From Janthinobacterium sp. J1-1 (GTDB lineage: Bacteria; Pseudomonadota; Gammaproteobacteria; Burkholderiales; Burkholderiaceae_D), in NCBI RefSeq assembly GCF_030944405.1, contig NZ_CP132340.1:62001-126000 (forward strand): a DNA stretch of 64,000 bases. Direction: 5' to 3'. The notes under the pieces are model-generated. The model was not told the origin of the DNA and made no database searches. It was given only the letters and a program-made list of their open reading frames with translations. How positions within the stretch are numbered: position 1 is the first letter of the stretch; every line of letters starts with the position of its first letter. Shown one piece after another: positions 17,691 through 27,594 of this stretch. The position numbers were made by a program, and so were the translations under genes.

Positions 17691-17715
17691 CGGCGGGAAT
17701 GTTCAATTCCCGCCG
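17691..17715. terminator. Strong hairpin between cupredoxin and ATPase genes
   Basis: CGGCGGGAA and TTCCCGCCG form a perfect 9-bp stem with a 7-base loop right after the cupredoxin stop. There is no long T-run on either side, so it may be an attenuator or mRNA-stabilising hairpin rather than a strong terminator. Confidence 0.4.
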
Positions 17716-17778
17716 TTGCCGCAATAGCTGGTTCCACCACAGCCAACGAAACAGGCGAATCTGGCCAAGGAGTGATTC

Positions 17779-20160
17779 ATGAGTAGAACTGACGCCGAGC
17801 ATCATGCACACGAGCATCATCACGACAGCCACAGTAAAACTGAACCCGACGATGCGCGGCTGGCAGTAGACGAAAAACCATTCATTGACCCGGTATGCGG
17901 TATGCACGTTGGCGCAAATCCCGAAAAAGAAATCACCTACAAAAGTATGGTCTACCACTTCTGTAGCGGAAAGTGCATGACAAAGTTCAACGCAGCGCCA
18001 GATTCCTTTATCGATAAAGCGAATGCGGCACCCAACCCTGCGCATGCCCCCCAGGAGGGAGCAGTCTACACCTGCCCGATGCACCCCGAGATTCGCCAGC
18101 CAGCACCGGGAACTTGCCCTATTTGCGGCATGTCGCTCGAACCTGAAATGCCGACGCTAGATGAGGCGGAAAACCCGGAGCTAGTCGATTTTCGCCATCG
18201 TTTCTGGTGGACGCTGCCTCTTACCTTAGTGGTGTTCTTACTGGCGATGTTTGGGCATGTGTTCCTTTCTATGGGGCTGCCAGGCCAAAACTGGATTGAA
18301 TTCGCATTAAGTACACCTGTCGTACTGTGGGCCGGCTGGCCATTTTTCAGACGCTGGGCGCAATCGCTGGCACGCATGAGCCCGAATATGTGGACTTTGA
18401 TTGGCTTTGGCGTAATGGCTGCTTATGGCTATAGTGTCGTCGCCACAATCGCACCGGGCCTCTTCCCGCTTACCTTTGCTGCACATGGCCGCATAGGCGT
18501 ATATTTTGAAGCAGCGGCAGTCATTGTTTCGCTCACGCTTCTTGGACAGATACTTGAGCTGCGCGCACGCTCCCAAACTTCCGCCGCAATCAAATCCTTA
18601 CTTGGCCTCGCTCCAAAGACGGCTCGACGCATTCAGGACGATGGCTCCGAGGATGACATCCCGCTCACGCACGTCCACGTCGGCGACAAACTCCGTGTCC
18701 GACCCGGTGAGAAGGTACCAGTTGATGGCGTAGTGCTCGATGGCGAGAGCTCGCTCGATGAGTCAATGCTGACTGGCGAGCCCTTACCTGTGACAAAGCG
18801 TGCAGGAGACACGTTGATTGGCGCAACGATCAATACCAGCGGGAGCCTGATTATGCGTGCCGAAAAAATCGGCAGCGACACGATGTTGTCTCAAATCGTA
18901 CAAATGGTCGCGCAGGCGCAGCGCTCCCGCGCGCCTATGCAACGACTCGCCGATAGTGTTGCAGGCTATTTCGTGGTCGTTGTCGTGGCAATAGCGCTAC
19001 TGACGTTCGTGTTATGGGGAATGTATGGCCCTGAACCGAGCTGGGTCTTTGGTTTTGTTAACGCCGTTGCAGTACTGATCATTGCTTGCCCATGTGCATT
19101 GGGGTTAGCCACGCCGATGTCCATTATGGCCGCCACAGGCCGCGCGGCCACCCAAGGTGTGCTCTTTCGGGATGCCGCAGCGATAGAAGACCTCAAGAAG
19201 GTCGACACACTGATTGTCGACAAGACGGGGACCCTCACTGAAGGTAAGCCTTCCTTTAACAGCGTGGTCGCAGCGCCCGGTTTCAAGGACGAAGACGTCC
19301 TGCAAATGGCGGCGAGCATAGACCAGGGCAGCGAACATCCGTTAGCGCACGCGATCGTCTACGAAGCGAACAGGCGAGCACTGGTGCTAACCAAACCTGA
19401 CAGTTTTGAGTCTGCCAGCGGTATTGGCGTGCGCGGCACGCTTGGCGGGGTGCACATCGCACTGGGCAACACCGCGCTGATGGATGCTGACAAAGTCGAT
19501 TGGAGGCCGCTTGCTGAGGTCGCTGAACGCCTGCGGACAGAAGGTGCTAGCGTCATGTATCTATCCTCTGACGGCGTTTTGGCTGGACTGATTGCGGTGT
19601 CGGATCCCATCAAGGCAACGACGCATGAGGCCATAGAAGGCTTGCGCGCTGAAGGGCTGACCGTAATCATGGCCACTGGCGATGGCGTCACCACTGCGAA
19701 GTCCGTAGCCGAAAGGCTGGGCATCACGGAGTTCTACGGCGAGGTGAAACCACAGGACAAGTTGGCCTTGGTAGAAAAACTGCAAAAGCAAGGCAAGGTG
19801 GTCGCAATGGCCGGCGATGGAATCAATGATGCCCCCGCACTGGCGAAGGCCAATGTTGGTATTGCCATGGGTACAGGAACAGACGTGGCTATCAATAGCG
19901 CTCACGTCGCTTTAGTAAAAGGAGATCTGCGTGGGATTGCCCTTGCCCGTCGAATCTCGGTCGATACTGTTCGAAATATGTGGCAGAACCTGGGCTTCGC
20001 GTTTGTCTACAATGCCTTGGGCATTCCCCTGGCTGCCGGTGTGCTGTATCCATTTACTGGCCAACTGCTATCGCCGATGATCGCCGCGTTAGCGATGAGC
20101 CTGAGTTCCGTGTCTGTCATTACCAATGCACTCCGGTTGCGCGGTACCGGTCGGCCTTAA
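17779..20160 (+). CDS. copA: P1B-type copper-translocating ATPase with YHS and heavy-metal-binding N-terminus
   Basis: A 793-residue inner-membrane pump. Domains in order are: His-rich tail ([11 protein letters not shown]), a YHS domain (about residues 34-75, [14 protein letters not shown]), a heavy-metal-binding domain ([22 protein letters not shown], about 96-120, shown here in part), membrane helices, actuator with TGE (LTGEPLPV), the CPC ion site (IIACPCALG, about 436), the phosphorylation site DKTGT (about 480), the HP motif (SEHPLAHAI) and [10 protein letters not shown] (about 679). The CPC core indicates Cu(I)/Ag(I) export from the cytoplasm. This architecture matches the CopF/SilP group rather than classical HMA-domain CopA. 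Confidence 0.93.
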   Translation: MSRTDAEHHAHEHHHDSHSKTEPDDARLAVDEKPFIDPVCGMHVGANPEKEITYKSMVYHFCSGKCMTKFNAAPDSFIDKANAAPNPAHAPQEGAVYTCPMHPEIRQPAPGTCPICGMSLEPEMPTLDEAENPELVDFRHRFWWTLPLTLVVFLLAMFGHVFLSMGLPGQNWIEFALSTPVVLWAGWPFFRRWAQSLARMSPNMWTLIGFGVMAAYGYSVVATIAPGLFPLTFAAHGRIGVYFEAAAVIVSLTLLGQILELRARSQTSAAIKSLLGLAPKTARRIQDDGSEDDIPLTHVHVGDKLRVRPGEKVPVDGVVLDGESSLDESMLTGEPLPVTKRAGDTLIGATINTSGSLIMRAEKIGSDTMLSQIVQMVAQAQRSRAPMQRLADSVAGYFVVVVVAIALLTFVLWGMYGPEPSWVFGFVNAVAVLIIACPCALGLATPMSIMAATGRAATQGVLFRDAAAIEDLKKVDTLIVDKTGTLTEGKPSFNSVVAAPGFKDEDVLQMAASIDQGSEHPLAHAIVYEANRRALVLTKPDSFESASGIGVRGTLGGVHIALGNTALMDADKVDWRPLAEVAERLRTEGASVMYLSSDGVLAGLIAVSDPIKATTHEAIEGLRAEGLTVIMATGDGVTTAKSVAERLGITEFYGEVKPQDKLALVEKLQKQGKVVAMAGDGINDAPALAKANVGIAMGTGTDVAINSAHVALVKGDLRGIALARRISVDTVRNMWQNLGFAFVYNALGIPLAAGVLYPFTGQLLSPMIAALAMSLSSVSVITNALRLRGTGRP

Positions 20161-21658
20161 CCGCTGACTGTGGCACCGAGCGACATTCTTGTGGAAGCAA
20201 ACATGAATATACCTGCGATAGTGAAAGCTGCATCGAATAATGGCTGCTTGCTTAGCAACGAAGAATTGAATTTTCTTCCGGCTGCACGCCTCAATAGAGA
20301 CTGTTTCTGCACCAGTTTGGATAGCTCCGCATTGAAAATAGCGCTTTCTAGCGAACCGGGAATGGACGGATTGCACGAGTTGATCGAGGAGCGGTGTCCC
20401 TATCTATTTTCTGCGCGGCCTATTTTTGTCTCGTATCGCCAAAGCAAACGTATTGCGGACGTTATTGCAGCGATTGAATCCGTAATATCGCTGCCATCGT
20501 ATCGTGCGCGCGTTCTGACTGATGCTCCTGACATTGCCAAGCATAATCCTGATGATGCAAAAGGAGTATTTTTTGGCTATGACTTCCACATCCACGACGA
20601 TACCTTGGCGCTCATCGAAATCAACACAAATGCCGGTGGAGCGATGCTCAACGCCGCGATGGCAAAAGCCCATAGATCGTGCTGTCTCAGCGATAGTGAA
20701 TTGACACGAGCCATTGATAGCGGTGCGACCCTTGAAGATACCATCTTCAACATGTTTGAGTCGGAATGGGCGCTCTCTCAACGTTCACAGCCACTTCGGA
20801 CAGTCGCGATAGTTGACGAACATCCAGAGCAGCAGTATCTCTATCCCGAGTTTGTTCTTTTTCGACGCTTGTTCGAACGCCACGGCATAGAGGCCGTTAT
20901 TGCCTCACCATCGGACCTTACCTATCGTGATGGCGTTTTACGTCATGGGGATCTTGCTATCGACTTGGTCTATAACCGGCTGACCGATTTCATGCTTGAG
21001 TCGCCCCAGTGTCTCCCATTGCGTTCGGCGTATCTAGAAAGCGCAATCGTGCTAACGCCGCACCCCCAAGCGCATACCCTCTATGCAAATAAGGCAAATC
21101 TGGTTCTGCTATCGGATAAGAAAGAGCTCGTAGCGCTTGGCGTAGCCCCCGCCGTGCAAGATATTCTGCTCAAGAGCATACCGCGAACGCAGATTGTGAC
21201 GGCCTCCGATGCGGACCGCTTGTGGACGGAGCGCCGAAAGTTGTTTTTTAAACCTGTTGCAGGTTACGGGGGGCGAGCCACGTACCGTGGTGAAAAGATC
21301 ACCAAACGGGTATGGCAGGACATTCTGGCTGGTGACTACGTCGCTCAGGCCCTCGTCATACCCGGTGAGCGCTCGATCGGTTCCACCGATAATCCTAGCT
21401 CGCTGAAATTCGACCTTCGAGTCTATGTTTATGACGGAAAGGTGCAGTGGACCGCGGCCAGGATGTATCAGGGGCAAACCACCAACTTTCGCACCCCTGG
21501 AGGTGGTTTTGCACCTGTTTATAGTTTGGACGACGAGCGCACTGCGAATGAAATCAGCTCTATCGCGACTAGAGCTAGTTCCCATCCCCCTATGTCAGGA
21601 TAGATGTCGCGTCACTTGAATCACTTTAATCCATCCGGGGGCGGAGCAAAGACGTACA

Positions 21659-22156
21659 GTGAATCAGTATCCAGCAGAACGCAAGGAAGCCATTCTTCGG
21701 CAGATGATGCCGCCGGAGAACAGGCCGGTGTCGGCCCTGGCGAAGGAGAATGGCATCTCGGAACAGACACTTTATACTTGGCGACGAAATCTACAGTCTC
21801 AGGGAGTGCCGGTGCCGGGAAATGGAAAGAATGCCGTCGTGTGGTCGTCGGCAGATAAGTTTGGGGTGGTGCTGGAAACGGCACGCATGAACGAGGCCGA
21901 ACTGGCTCAATACTGTCGGGGCAAAGGCTTGTTCGTCGAACAGGTTGCCGACTGGCGCGAGGCTTGCCAGCAGGCCAATGAAGCGCCGGCCGAGCGCAAC
22001 CGGGAACTGCGCGAGCAAGGCAAAAGCGACCGCAAAGAAATCAAGCAATTGAAGAAGGATTTGCAGCGCAAAGAGAAGGCACTGGCAGAGGCAGCGGCGC
22101 TGATCATTCTCAGAAAAAAAGCACAGGCGATCTGGGGGGAGCCCGAGGACGATTGA
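21659..22156 (+). CDS. Transposase OrfA of IS copy 1
   Basis: A 165-residue frame starting with GTG. It has an HTH segment (VSALAKENGISEQTLYTWRRNLQ) and a long coiled coil (KEIKQLKKDLQRKEKALAEAAALIIL). An A7 run at 22114-22120 precedes the stop, in the place and frame for -1 shifting into OrfB. Confidence 0.85.
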   Translation: MNQYPAERKEAILRQMMPPENRPVSALAKENGISEQTLYTWRRNLQSQGVPVPGNGKNAVVWSSADKFGVVLETARMNEAELAQYCRGKGLFVEQVADWREACQQANEAPAERNRELREQGKSDRKEIKQLKKDLQRKEKALAEAAALIILRKKAQAIWGEPEDD

Positions 22157-23211
22157 TCGGCACCCCAGATCGCCAGCAGGTGATGATATTGGTTGAAGAA
22201 GCCGTTGACGGCGGGTGTCGGCGTGCGCAGGCATGTGGTGCGCTGGAGATCAGCCTTCGAACCTATCAGCGCTGGATGCTCGACAGTGATGGCAGCCAGG
22301 CCGACGGGCGCAAAGGCAGCCGCCGCAGGGCGCCGGCCAACAAGCTGAGCGAAGAGGAACGCCAGCAGATTCTGACGGTTGCCAACAGCCCTGAATTTGC
22401 CAGCAGTCCGCCTAGCCAGATCGTGCCGACCTTGGCTGACCGGGGCGAGTATCTGGCATCAGAATCGACCGTCTACCGGATCTTGAAAGAAGAGAAGCAG
22501 CAGCATCACCGCGGTCGGGCGAAGAAGCCCAGCACAAGGGTCGTCACGAGCCACTGCGCAATCGAACCGAACCGCTTGTGGGCGTGGGACATTACCTGGT
22601 TGCCGACCGGTGTGCGGGGTTTATATTTTTACTGGTACATGGTTCTTGACGTCTACAGCCGCAAGATCGTCGGGCATGAAGTGAACATCGCCGAGTCGGC
22701 GGAAATGGCCTCGCTGCTGATGCGCAAAGCCAGTCTGGCAGAGGGACTGGCCGGGCGTGAGGTGGTGCTGCACTCGGACAATGGCAGCTCGATGAAAGGC
22801 TCCACAATGTTGGCGACGTTGGAAAAGCTGGGGATCATGCCGTCGTTCAGCAGGCCCCGTGTGAGCAACGACAATGCCTACGCCGAGTCGCTGTTCCGGA
22901 CCTGCAAATACCGGCCGAACTATCCGAGCAAGCCGTTTGAAAGTATCGAAAAGGCGCGGCAATGGACGCTGTCATTTGTGCAGTGGTACAACCATCAGCA
23001 CAAGCACAGCGGCCTGAAATTCGTGACGCCTGCGCAACGCCATGATGGCCGGGACGGAGCGATCCTCAAGCACCGCAAGCAGGTCTACGAGGCCGCCAAG
23101 CAACGTCATCCAGAGCGCTGGACCGGGACTACGCGGGATTGGGAATTGAACGATGAGGTCTGGCTGAATCCGGAGCGGAAACCGCCAGAGGAATTAAGAA
23201 AAGCTGCATGA
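22153..23211 (+). CDS. Transposase OrfB of IS copy 1 (DDE integrase core)
   Basis: A 352-residue product whose frame starts at a TTG overlapping the OrfA stop, so it is probably expressed as an OrfAB fusion. The integrase core shows WAWDITWLPTGVRGLYFYWY, LHSDNGSSMKGSTM and DNAYAESLFRTCKYRPNYP for the D, D and E residues, and NHQHKHSGLKFVTPAQRH near the end. It is an IS3-type transposase with an N-terminal HTH (ALEISLRTYQRW). Confidence 0.88.
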   Translation: MIGTPDRQQVMILVEEAVDGGCRRAQACGALEISLRTYQRWMLDSDGSQADGRKGSRRRAPANKLSEEERQQILTVANSPEFASSPPSQIVPTLADRGEYLASESTVYRILKEEKQQHHRGRAKKPSTRVVTSHCAIEPNRLWAWDITWLPTGVRGLYFYWYMVLDVYSRKIVGHEVNIAESAEMASLLMRKASLAEGLAGREVVLHSDNGSSMKGSTMLATLEKLGIMPSFSRPRVSNDNAYAESLFRTCKYRPNYPSKPFESIEKARQWTLSFVQWYNHQHKHSGLKFVTPAQRHDGRDGAILKHRKQVYEAAKQRHPERWTGTTRDWELNDEVWLNPERKPPEELRKAA

Positions 23212-23555
23212 CTTGACGCGACATCTTTGTTGACAACTACCGCCATCACGATTGAGACGTGTTTGATCCTTAAAGCGAACAGGTTAGTTAGTTACTCTAT
23301 CCGACCAGCTCTCTGAAACGTCAGAAATCGAATGTCAATGAGGGAGGAATCCATGAATAAAATTGAATCGATCCAGGCATCTATCGGGCTCACAGTTAAG
23401 GGTAGCACCAGCGCGGAAGGCAAGACGGCAGGGCAAATGTTTTCTGCCACATTAGCTAATGCACTAGGATCGACGCCAATAGCCCCCTATGTCAGGATAG
23501 ATGTCGCGTCACTTGAATCACTTTAATCCATCCGGGGGCGGAGCAAAGACGTACA

Positions 23556-24053
23556 GTGAATCAGTATCCAGCAGAACGCAAGGAAGCCATTCTTCGGCAG
23601 ATGATGCCGCCGGAGAACAGGCCGGTGTCGGCCCTGGCGAAGGAGAATGGCATCTCGGAACAGACACTTTATACTTGGCGACGAAATCTACAGTCTCAGG
23701 GAGTGCCGGTGCCGGGAAATGGAAAGAATGCCGTCGTGTGGTCGTCGGCAGATAAGTTTGGGGTGGTGCTGGAAACGGCACGCATGAACGAGGCCGAACT
23801 GGCTCAATACTGTCGGGGCAAAGGCTTGTTCGTCGAACAGGTTGCCGACTGGCGCGAGGCTTGCCAGCAGGCCAATGAAGCGCCGGCCGAGCGCAACCGG
23901 GAACTGCGCGAGCAAGGCAAAAGCGACCGCAAAGAAATCAAGCAATTGAAGAAGGATTTGCAGCGCAAAGAGAAGGCACTGGCAGAGGCAGCGGCGCTGA
24001 TCATTCTCAGAAAAAAAGCACAGGCGATCTGGGGGGAGCCCGAGGACGATTGA
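23556..24053 (+). CDS. Transposase OrfA of IS copy 2
   Basis: Its 165 residues are identical to OrfA of copy 1, including the HTH, coiled coil and A7 frameshift run. The identity indicates very recent transposition or gene conversion. Confidence 0.85.
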   Translation: MNQYPAERKEAILRQMMPPENRPVSALAKENGISEQTLYTWRRNLQSQGVPVPGNGKNAVVWSSADKFGVVLETARMNEAELAQYCRGKGLFVEQVADWREACQQANEAPAERNRELREQGKSDRKEIKQLKKDLQRKEKALAEAAALIILRKKAQAIWGEPEDD

Positions 24054-25108
24054 TCGGCACCCCAGATCGCCAGCAGGTGATGATATTGGTTGAAGAAGCC
24101 GTTGACGGCGGGTGTCGGCGTGCGCAGGCATGTGGTGCGCTGGAGATCAGCCTTCGAACCTATCAGCGCTGGATGCTCGACAGTGATGGCAGCCAGGCCG
24201 ACGGGCGCAAAGGCAGCCGCCGCAGGGCGCCGGCCAACAAGCTGAGCGAAGAGGAACGCCAGCAGATTCTGACGGTTGCCAACAGCCCTGAATTTGCCAG
24301 CAGTCCGCCTAGCCAGATCGTGCCGACCTTGGCTGACCGGGGCGAGTATCTGGCATCAGAATCGACCGTCTACCGGATCTTGAAAGAAGAGAAGCAGCAG
24401 CATCACCGCGGTCGGGCGAAGAAGCCCAGCACAAGGGTCGTCACGAGCCACTGCGCAATCGAACCGAACCGCTTGTGGGCGTGGGACATTACCTGGTTGC
24501 CGACCGGTGTGCGGGGTTTATATTTTTACTGGTACATGGTTCTTGACGTCTACAGCCGCAAGATCGTCGGGCATGAAGTGAACATCGCCGAGTCGGCGGA
24601 AATGGCCTCGCTGCTGATGCGCAAAGCCAGTCTGGCAGAGGGACTGGCCGGGCGTGAGGTGGTGCTGCACTCGGACAATGGCAGCTCGATGAAAGGCTCC
24701 ACAATGTTGGCGACGTTGGAAAAGCTGGGGATCATGCCGTCGTTCAGCAGGCCCCGTGTGAGCAACGACAATGCCTACGCCGAGTCGCTGTTCCGGACCT
24801 GCAAATACCGGCCGAACTATCCGAGCAAGCCGTTTGAAAGTATCGAAAAGGCGCGGCAATGGACGCTGTCATTTGTGCAGTGGTACAACCATCAGCACAA
24901 GCACAGCGGCCTGAAATTCGTGACGCCTGCGCAACGCCATGATGGCCGGGACGGAGCGATCCTCAAGCACCGCAAGCAGGTCTACGAGGCCGCCAAGCAA
25001 CGTCATCCAGAGCGCTGGACCGGGACTACGCGGGATTGGGAATTGAACGATGAGGTCTGGCTGAATCCGGAGCGGAAACCGCCAGAGGAATTAAGAAAAG
25101 CTGCATGA
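24050..25108 (+). CDS. Transposase OrfB of IS copy 2
   Basis: Its 352 residues are identical to OrfB of copy 1, with an intact DDE core (WAWDITW, LHSDNGSS, NAYAESLFRT), so the element should be active. Confidence 0.88.
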   Translation: MIGTPDRQQVMILVEEAVDGGCRRAQACGALEISLRTYQRWMLDSDGSQADGRKGSRRRAPANKLSEEERQQILTVANSPEFASSPPSQIVPTLADRGEYLASESTVYRILKEEKQQHHRGRAKKPSTRVVTSHCAIEPNRLWAWDITWLPTGVRGLYFYWYMVLDVYSRKIVGHEVNIAESAEMASLLMRKASLAEGLAGREVVLHSDNGSSMKGSTMLATLEKLGIMPSFSRPRVSNDNAYAESLFRTCKYRPNYPSKPFESIEKARQWTLSFVQWYNHQHKHSGLKFVTPAQRHDGRDGAILKHRKQVYEAAKQRHPERWTGTTRDWELNDEVWLNPERKPPEELRKAA

Positions 25109-25295
25109 CTTGACGCGACATCTTTGTTGACAACTACCGATAGTGGCAATGGCCTTGCCTCCAGTGGCAACTATTCAACACACACAGTTTGACCTTCCAT
25201 TGAATTTGACCGCTGCTAAGATTTGGCGTAAGCGTCTCCCCACCGCCGTCTATCTTTAAAAGTCCACATGCCCCAAAGTAGTTCCCGTCACTTTT

Positions 25296-25676
25296 TTGAT
25301 GGGAATCACTTTGGATACAGATAAAACGGCAGGCAACCGTAAGGGCCGCCCCAACTATCCGGCTGACTTCAAACGGCGTCTCGCCATCGAGGCTTGTGCA
25401 CCTGGTATCTCGGTGTCCAAGCTGGCGCAGCAGAACGGCATCAACGCCAATATGCTGTTCAAGTGGCGCCGCGAGCTGCGTACCGGTTTGTTCGAGCCGG
25501 TCGTGCCGGCGCTGCTGCCCGTGCTGGTCAAGCCGGCTATGAGACGGTCGCCATCACTGCCCCCAGTTGAGCCAAGCAGCATGATCGAGATCATCATTGG
25601 CGATGCCGTCGTGCGTCTGCATGCCGGCATCGACGCCGCGCTGCTCCAGCTCGTCTTGCAAAGCCTGCGGCCGTGA
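25296..25676 (+). CDS. tnpA: IS66 accessory protein TnpA
   Basis: A 126-residue HTH protein of the IS66 OrfA group (FKRRLAIEACAPGISVSKLAQQNG, then MLFKWRREL). It overlaps tnpB by four bases. Confidence 0.85.
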   Translation: MMGITLDTDKTAGNRKGRPNYPADFKRRLAIEACAPGISVSKLAQQNGINANMLFKWRRELRTGLFEPVVPALLPVLVKPAMRRSPSLPPVEPSSMIEIIIGDAVVRLHAGIDAALLQLVLQSLRP

Positions 25677-26020
25677 TTGGCTTGCCGGCGGGCACACGCA
25701 TCTGGATCGCAGCCGGTGTGACCGACATGCGCTCTGGTTTCAACGGCTTGGCGGCCAGGGTGCAAACGGCCCTGGACGAAGACCCGTTCAGCGGTCACGT
25801 GTTCGTGTTCCGTGGCCGGCGTGGCGACATGATCAAAGTGCTGTGGTGGAGCGGTGATGGGCTATGTTTGCTGGCCAAGCGGCTTGAACGCGGCCGCTTC
25901 GTCTGGCCGCAGGCTACCAGCGGCACGGTATTGCTATCGCAGGCACAGCTGTCGATGCTGCTCGAAGGCCTCGACTGGCGGCGCCCCGAGCGCACCTGGC
26001 AACCATCATCGGCCTTGTAA
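25673..26020 (+). CDS. tnpB: IS66 accessory protein TnpB
   Basis: This 115-residue IS66 Orf2 protein carries the family signature GVTDMRSGFNGLAARVQ, FVFRGRRGDMIKVLWW and GLCLLAKRLERGRF. It is required for IS66 transposition; the biochemical role is not defined. Confidence 0.92.
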   Translation: MIGLPAGTRIWIAAGVTDMRSGFNGLAARVQTALDEDPFSGHVFVFRGRRGDMIKVLWWSGDGLCLLAKRLERGRFVWPQATSGTVLLSQAQLSMLLEGLDWRRPERTWQPSSAL

Positions 26021-26049
26021 ACGTCGGCGCCCTCGCGTAAACTCGGCCC

Positions 26050-27594
26050 ATGCTCAACCTCGCCGACCTGCCCAACGATATCGATGCCTTGAAAGCATTG
26101 CTGCTCGCGCAGCAGCAGGTCGTCGCCGGCTTGACTGAGCAGCTCAACACGCGCGCCGTCGAGATCGAGCATCTCAAGCTGCAGATTGCCAAATTGCGGC
26201 GCATGCAGTTCGGCCGCAAGTCGGAAAAGCTCGACCACCAGATCGAGCAACTGGAGTTGCAACTGGAAGACCTGCAGGCTGACGAGGGCGAAGCGGCGCG
26301 CGAGATGCCAGCGGCCGACCAGGCGCCGCGCAAGAAATCGGTGCGCCGGTCCTTGCCAGATCACTTGCCGCGAGACGAGAAAATGTACCCGCCGCCAGGC
26401 GAAGCTTGCCCCGCCTGCGGCGGTGGTCTGCACCCCTTGGGCGAGGACGTTGCCGAACAACTCGAATGGATACCAGGCAGTTTCCGCGTGATCCGCCATA
26501 CGCGTCCAAAACTGGCCTGCAAGTGCTGCGACACCATCGTGCAGGCACCCGCTCCAAGCCGGCCGATTGCACGCGGCATCGCCGGGCCGGGCTTGCTGGC
26601 ACATGTGCTGGTGGCCAAGTTTGCCGACCATCTCCCGCTGTACCGGCAGTCGGTGATCTATGCCCGCGAAGGCGTTGAACTGGAACGTGCGCTGCTGGCG
26701 AACTGGGTTGGTGCCGCCAGCGCCTTGTTGCGCCCGCTGGTGGACGCGATCCGGCGCCATGTGCTCGCTGGCACCAAGCTGCACGCCGACGACACGCCGA
26801 TTCCGGTGCTGGCGCCGGGCAATGGCAAGACGAAAACAGCACGGCTGTGGACCTACGTGCGTGACGATAGCGCCTCCGGCGACACCACGCCGGCAGCGGT
26901 CTGGTTTGCCTACACGCCGGACCGCAAAGGCATTCATCCGCAAACTCACCTGGCCAACTTCAAGGGCGTGCTGCAGGCCGATGCGTATGCCGGTTTCAAT
27001 GCACTCTATGTCGACGGCACGATACAGGAAGCGGCGTGCTGGGCACATGCGCGCCGCAAGTTCCACGATCTGCATGCAGCCAGACCATCGGCCATCACGA
27101 CCGAGGCCCTGCGCCGGATCGCCGAGCTGTATGTGATCGAGGCCGAGATACGCGGCAAGCCGCCGCACGAACGACAGCAGGTGCGCCAGCAACGATCACG
27201 ACCATTGCTCGACGACTTCGGCAACTGGCTACGCGCCACGCTTGAAAAGCTGTCGCGCAAGTCGGACACGGCGGCGGCAATCCAGTACGCGCTCAATCTG
27301 TGGCCGGCGTTGCTGCGCTACTGCGACAACGGCATCATCGAGATCGACAACTCGGCCGCTGAACGCGCGCTGCGTGGCGTTGCCATCGGCCGGCGCAACT
27401 ACCTGTTCGCCGGTGCCGACAGCGGTGGTGAACGTGCAGCGGCCATCTACTCGCTCATCGGCACGGCCAAACTCAACGGTGTTGACCCCGAGGCCTGGCT
27501 ACGCCATGTGCTGGCCAACATCGCCGATCATCCGGTCAACCGGGTCGACGACTTCCTGCCCTGGAACTGCGCCACGCAGTTCCCTTCGGCTTAA
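26050..27594 (+). CDS. tnpC: IS66-family transposase TnpC
   Basis: A 514-residue transposase: N-terminal coiled coil (residues about 5-90), a zinc-finger region (CPACGGGL), and a DDE domain with [24 protein letters not shown] and the C-terminal [24 protein letters not shown]. Full length for the family, so the element should be mobile. Confidence 0.93.
   Translation: MLNLADLPNDIDALKALLLAQQQVVAGLTEQLNTRAVEIEHLKLQIAKLRRMQFGRKSEKLDHQIEQLELQLEDLQADEGEAAREMPAADQAPRKKSVRRSLPDHLPRDEKMYPPPGEACPACGGGLHPLGEDVAEQLEWIPGSFRVIRHTRPKLACKCCDTIVQAPAPSRPIARGIAGPGLLAHVLVAKFADHLPLYRQSVIYAREGVELERALLANWVGAASALLRPLVDAIRRHVLAGTKLHADDTPIPVLAPGNGKTKTARLWTYVRDDSASGDTTPAAVWFAYTPDRKGIHPQTHLANFKGVLQADAYAGFNALYVDGTIQEAACWAHARRKFHDLHAARPSAITTEALRRIAELYVIEAEIRGKPPHERQQVRQQRSRPLLDDFGNWLRATLEKLSRKSDTAAAIQYALNLWPALLRYCDNGIIEIDNSAAERALRGVAIGRRNYLFAGADSGGERAAAIYSLIGTAKLNGVDPEAWLRHVLANIADHPVNRVDDFLPWNCATQFPSA

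Larger units (their letters stand above)
21593..23236 (+). mobile_element. IS3-like insertion sequence, copy 1 (1644 bp)
   Basis: The ends are inverted repeats sharing AGATGTCGCGTCA, starting TGTCA on the left and (minus strand) TTGTCA on the right. A 3-bp duplication CTA flanks it (21590-21592 and 23237-23239). The target reads CCCCCTACCG. It appears identical to copy 2 at 23490 in every base I compared and in both encoded proteins. Confidence 0.92.
20203..23316 (+). pseudogene. ATP-grasp-like enzyme gene split by an IS element (488 residues when restored)
   Basis: The left part (20203-21592) encodes 463 codons and the right part (23240-23316) the last 25. Removing the IS and one copy of the CTA duplication gives a continuous 1467-bp frame ending TGA at 23314. 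Glutathione-synthetase/ATP-grasp-like features are EINTNAGGAML (about residue 139), LFFKPVAGYGGRATYRG (about 348; ATP-binding Lys and glycine loop), LKFDLRVYVYDGK (about 400) and QTTNFRTPGGGF (about 424). The start at 20203 follows GTGGAAG, 42 bp after the copper ATPase. The substrate is unknown; ligation of an amino acid or peptide is what the fold suggests. Now broken, its N-terminal 95 percent could still be made with an altered C-terminus. Confidence 0.75.
23490..25133 (+). mobile_element. IS3-like insertion sequence, copy 2 (1644 bp)
   Basis: Same ends and length as copy 1, same orientation, with flanking CTA at 23487-23489 and 25134-25136. The target is again CCCCCTACCG. The two copies are direct repeats 1897 bp apart, so recombination between them would delete the start of the peptide gene. 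Confidence 0.92.
23353..25143 (+). pseudogene. Small peptide gene (47 residues when restored) split by IS copy 2
   Basis: A very good ribosome site (AGGGAGGAATCC) precedes the ATG at 23353. The frame runs 45 codons to the IS at 23490; removing the element and the CTA duplication yields Y-R and a TAG at 25141. The peptide begins MNKIESIQASIGLTVKGST and ends GSTPIAPYR, with SAEGKTAGQMFSATLANAL in the middle. It has no signal peptide or membrane segment and is rich in Ser, Thr, Ala and Gly. It lies 36 bp after the restored ATP-grasp gene and 5 bp before the FlgB-like start. Function unknown; a substrate of the ATP-grasp enzyme is one hypothesis. Confidence 0.6.

Noticed and set aside
23236..23489. 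Composite-transposon interpretation of the two identical IS copies
   Set aside because: The 254 bp between them is simply the end of the ATP-grasp gene and the start of the peptide gene; each copy has its own target duplication, so they inserted separately.
25795..27192. 465-residue minus-strand open frame
   Set aside because: Antisense to IS66 tnpB/tnpC; low-complexity, no recognised domain.
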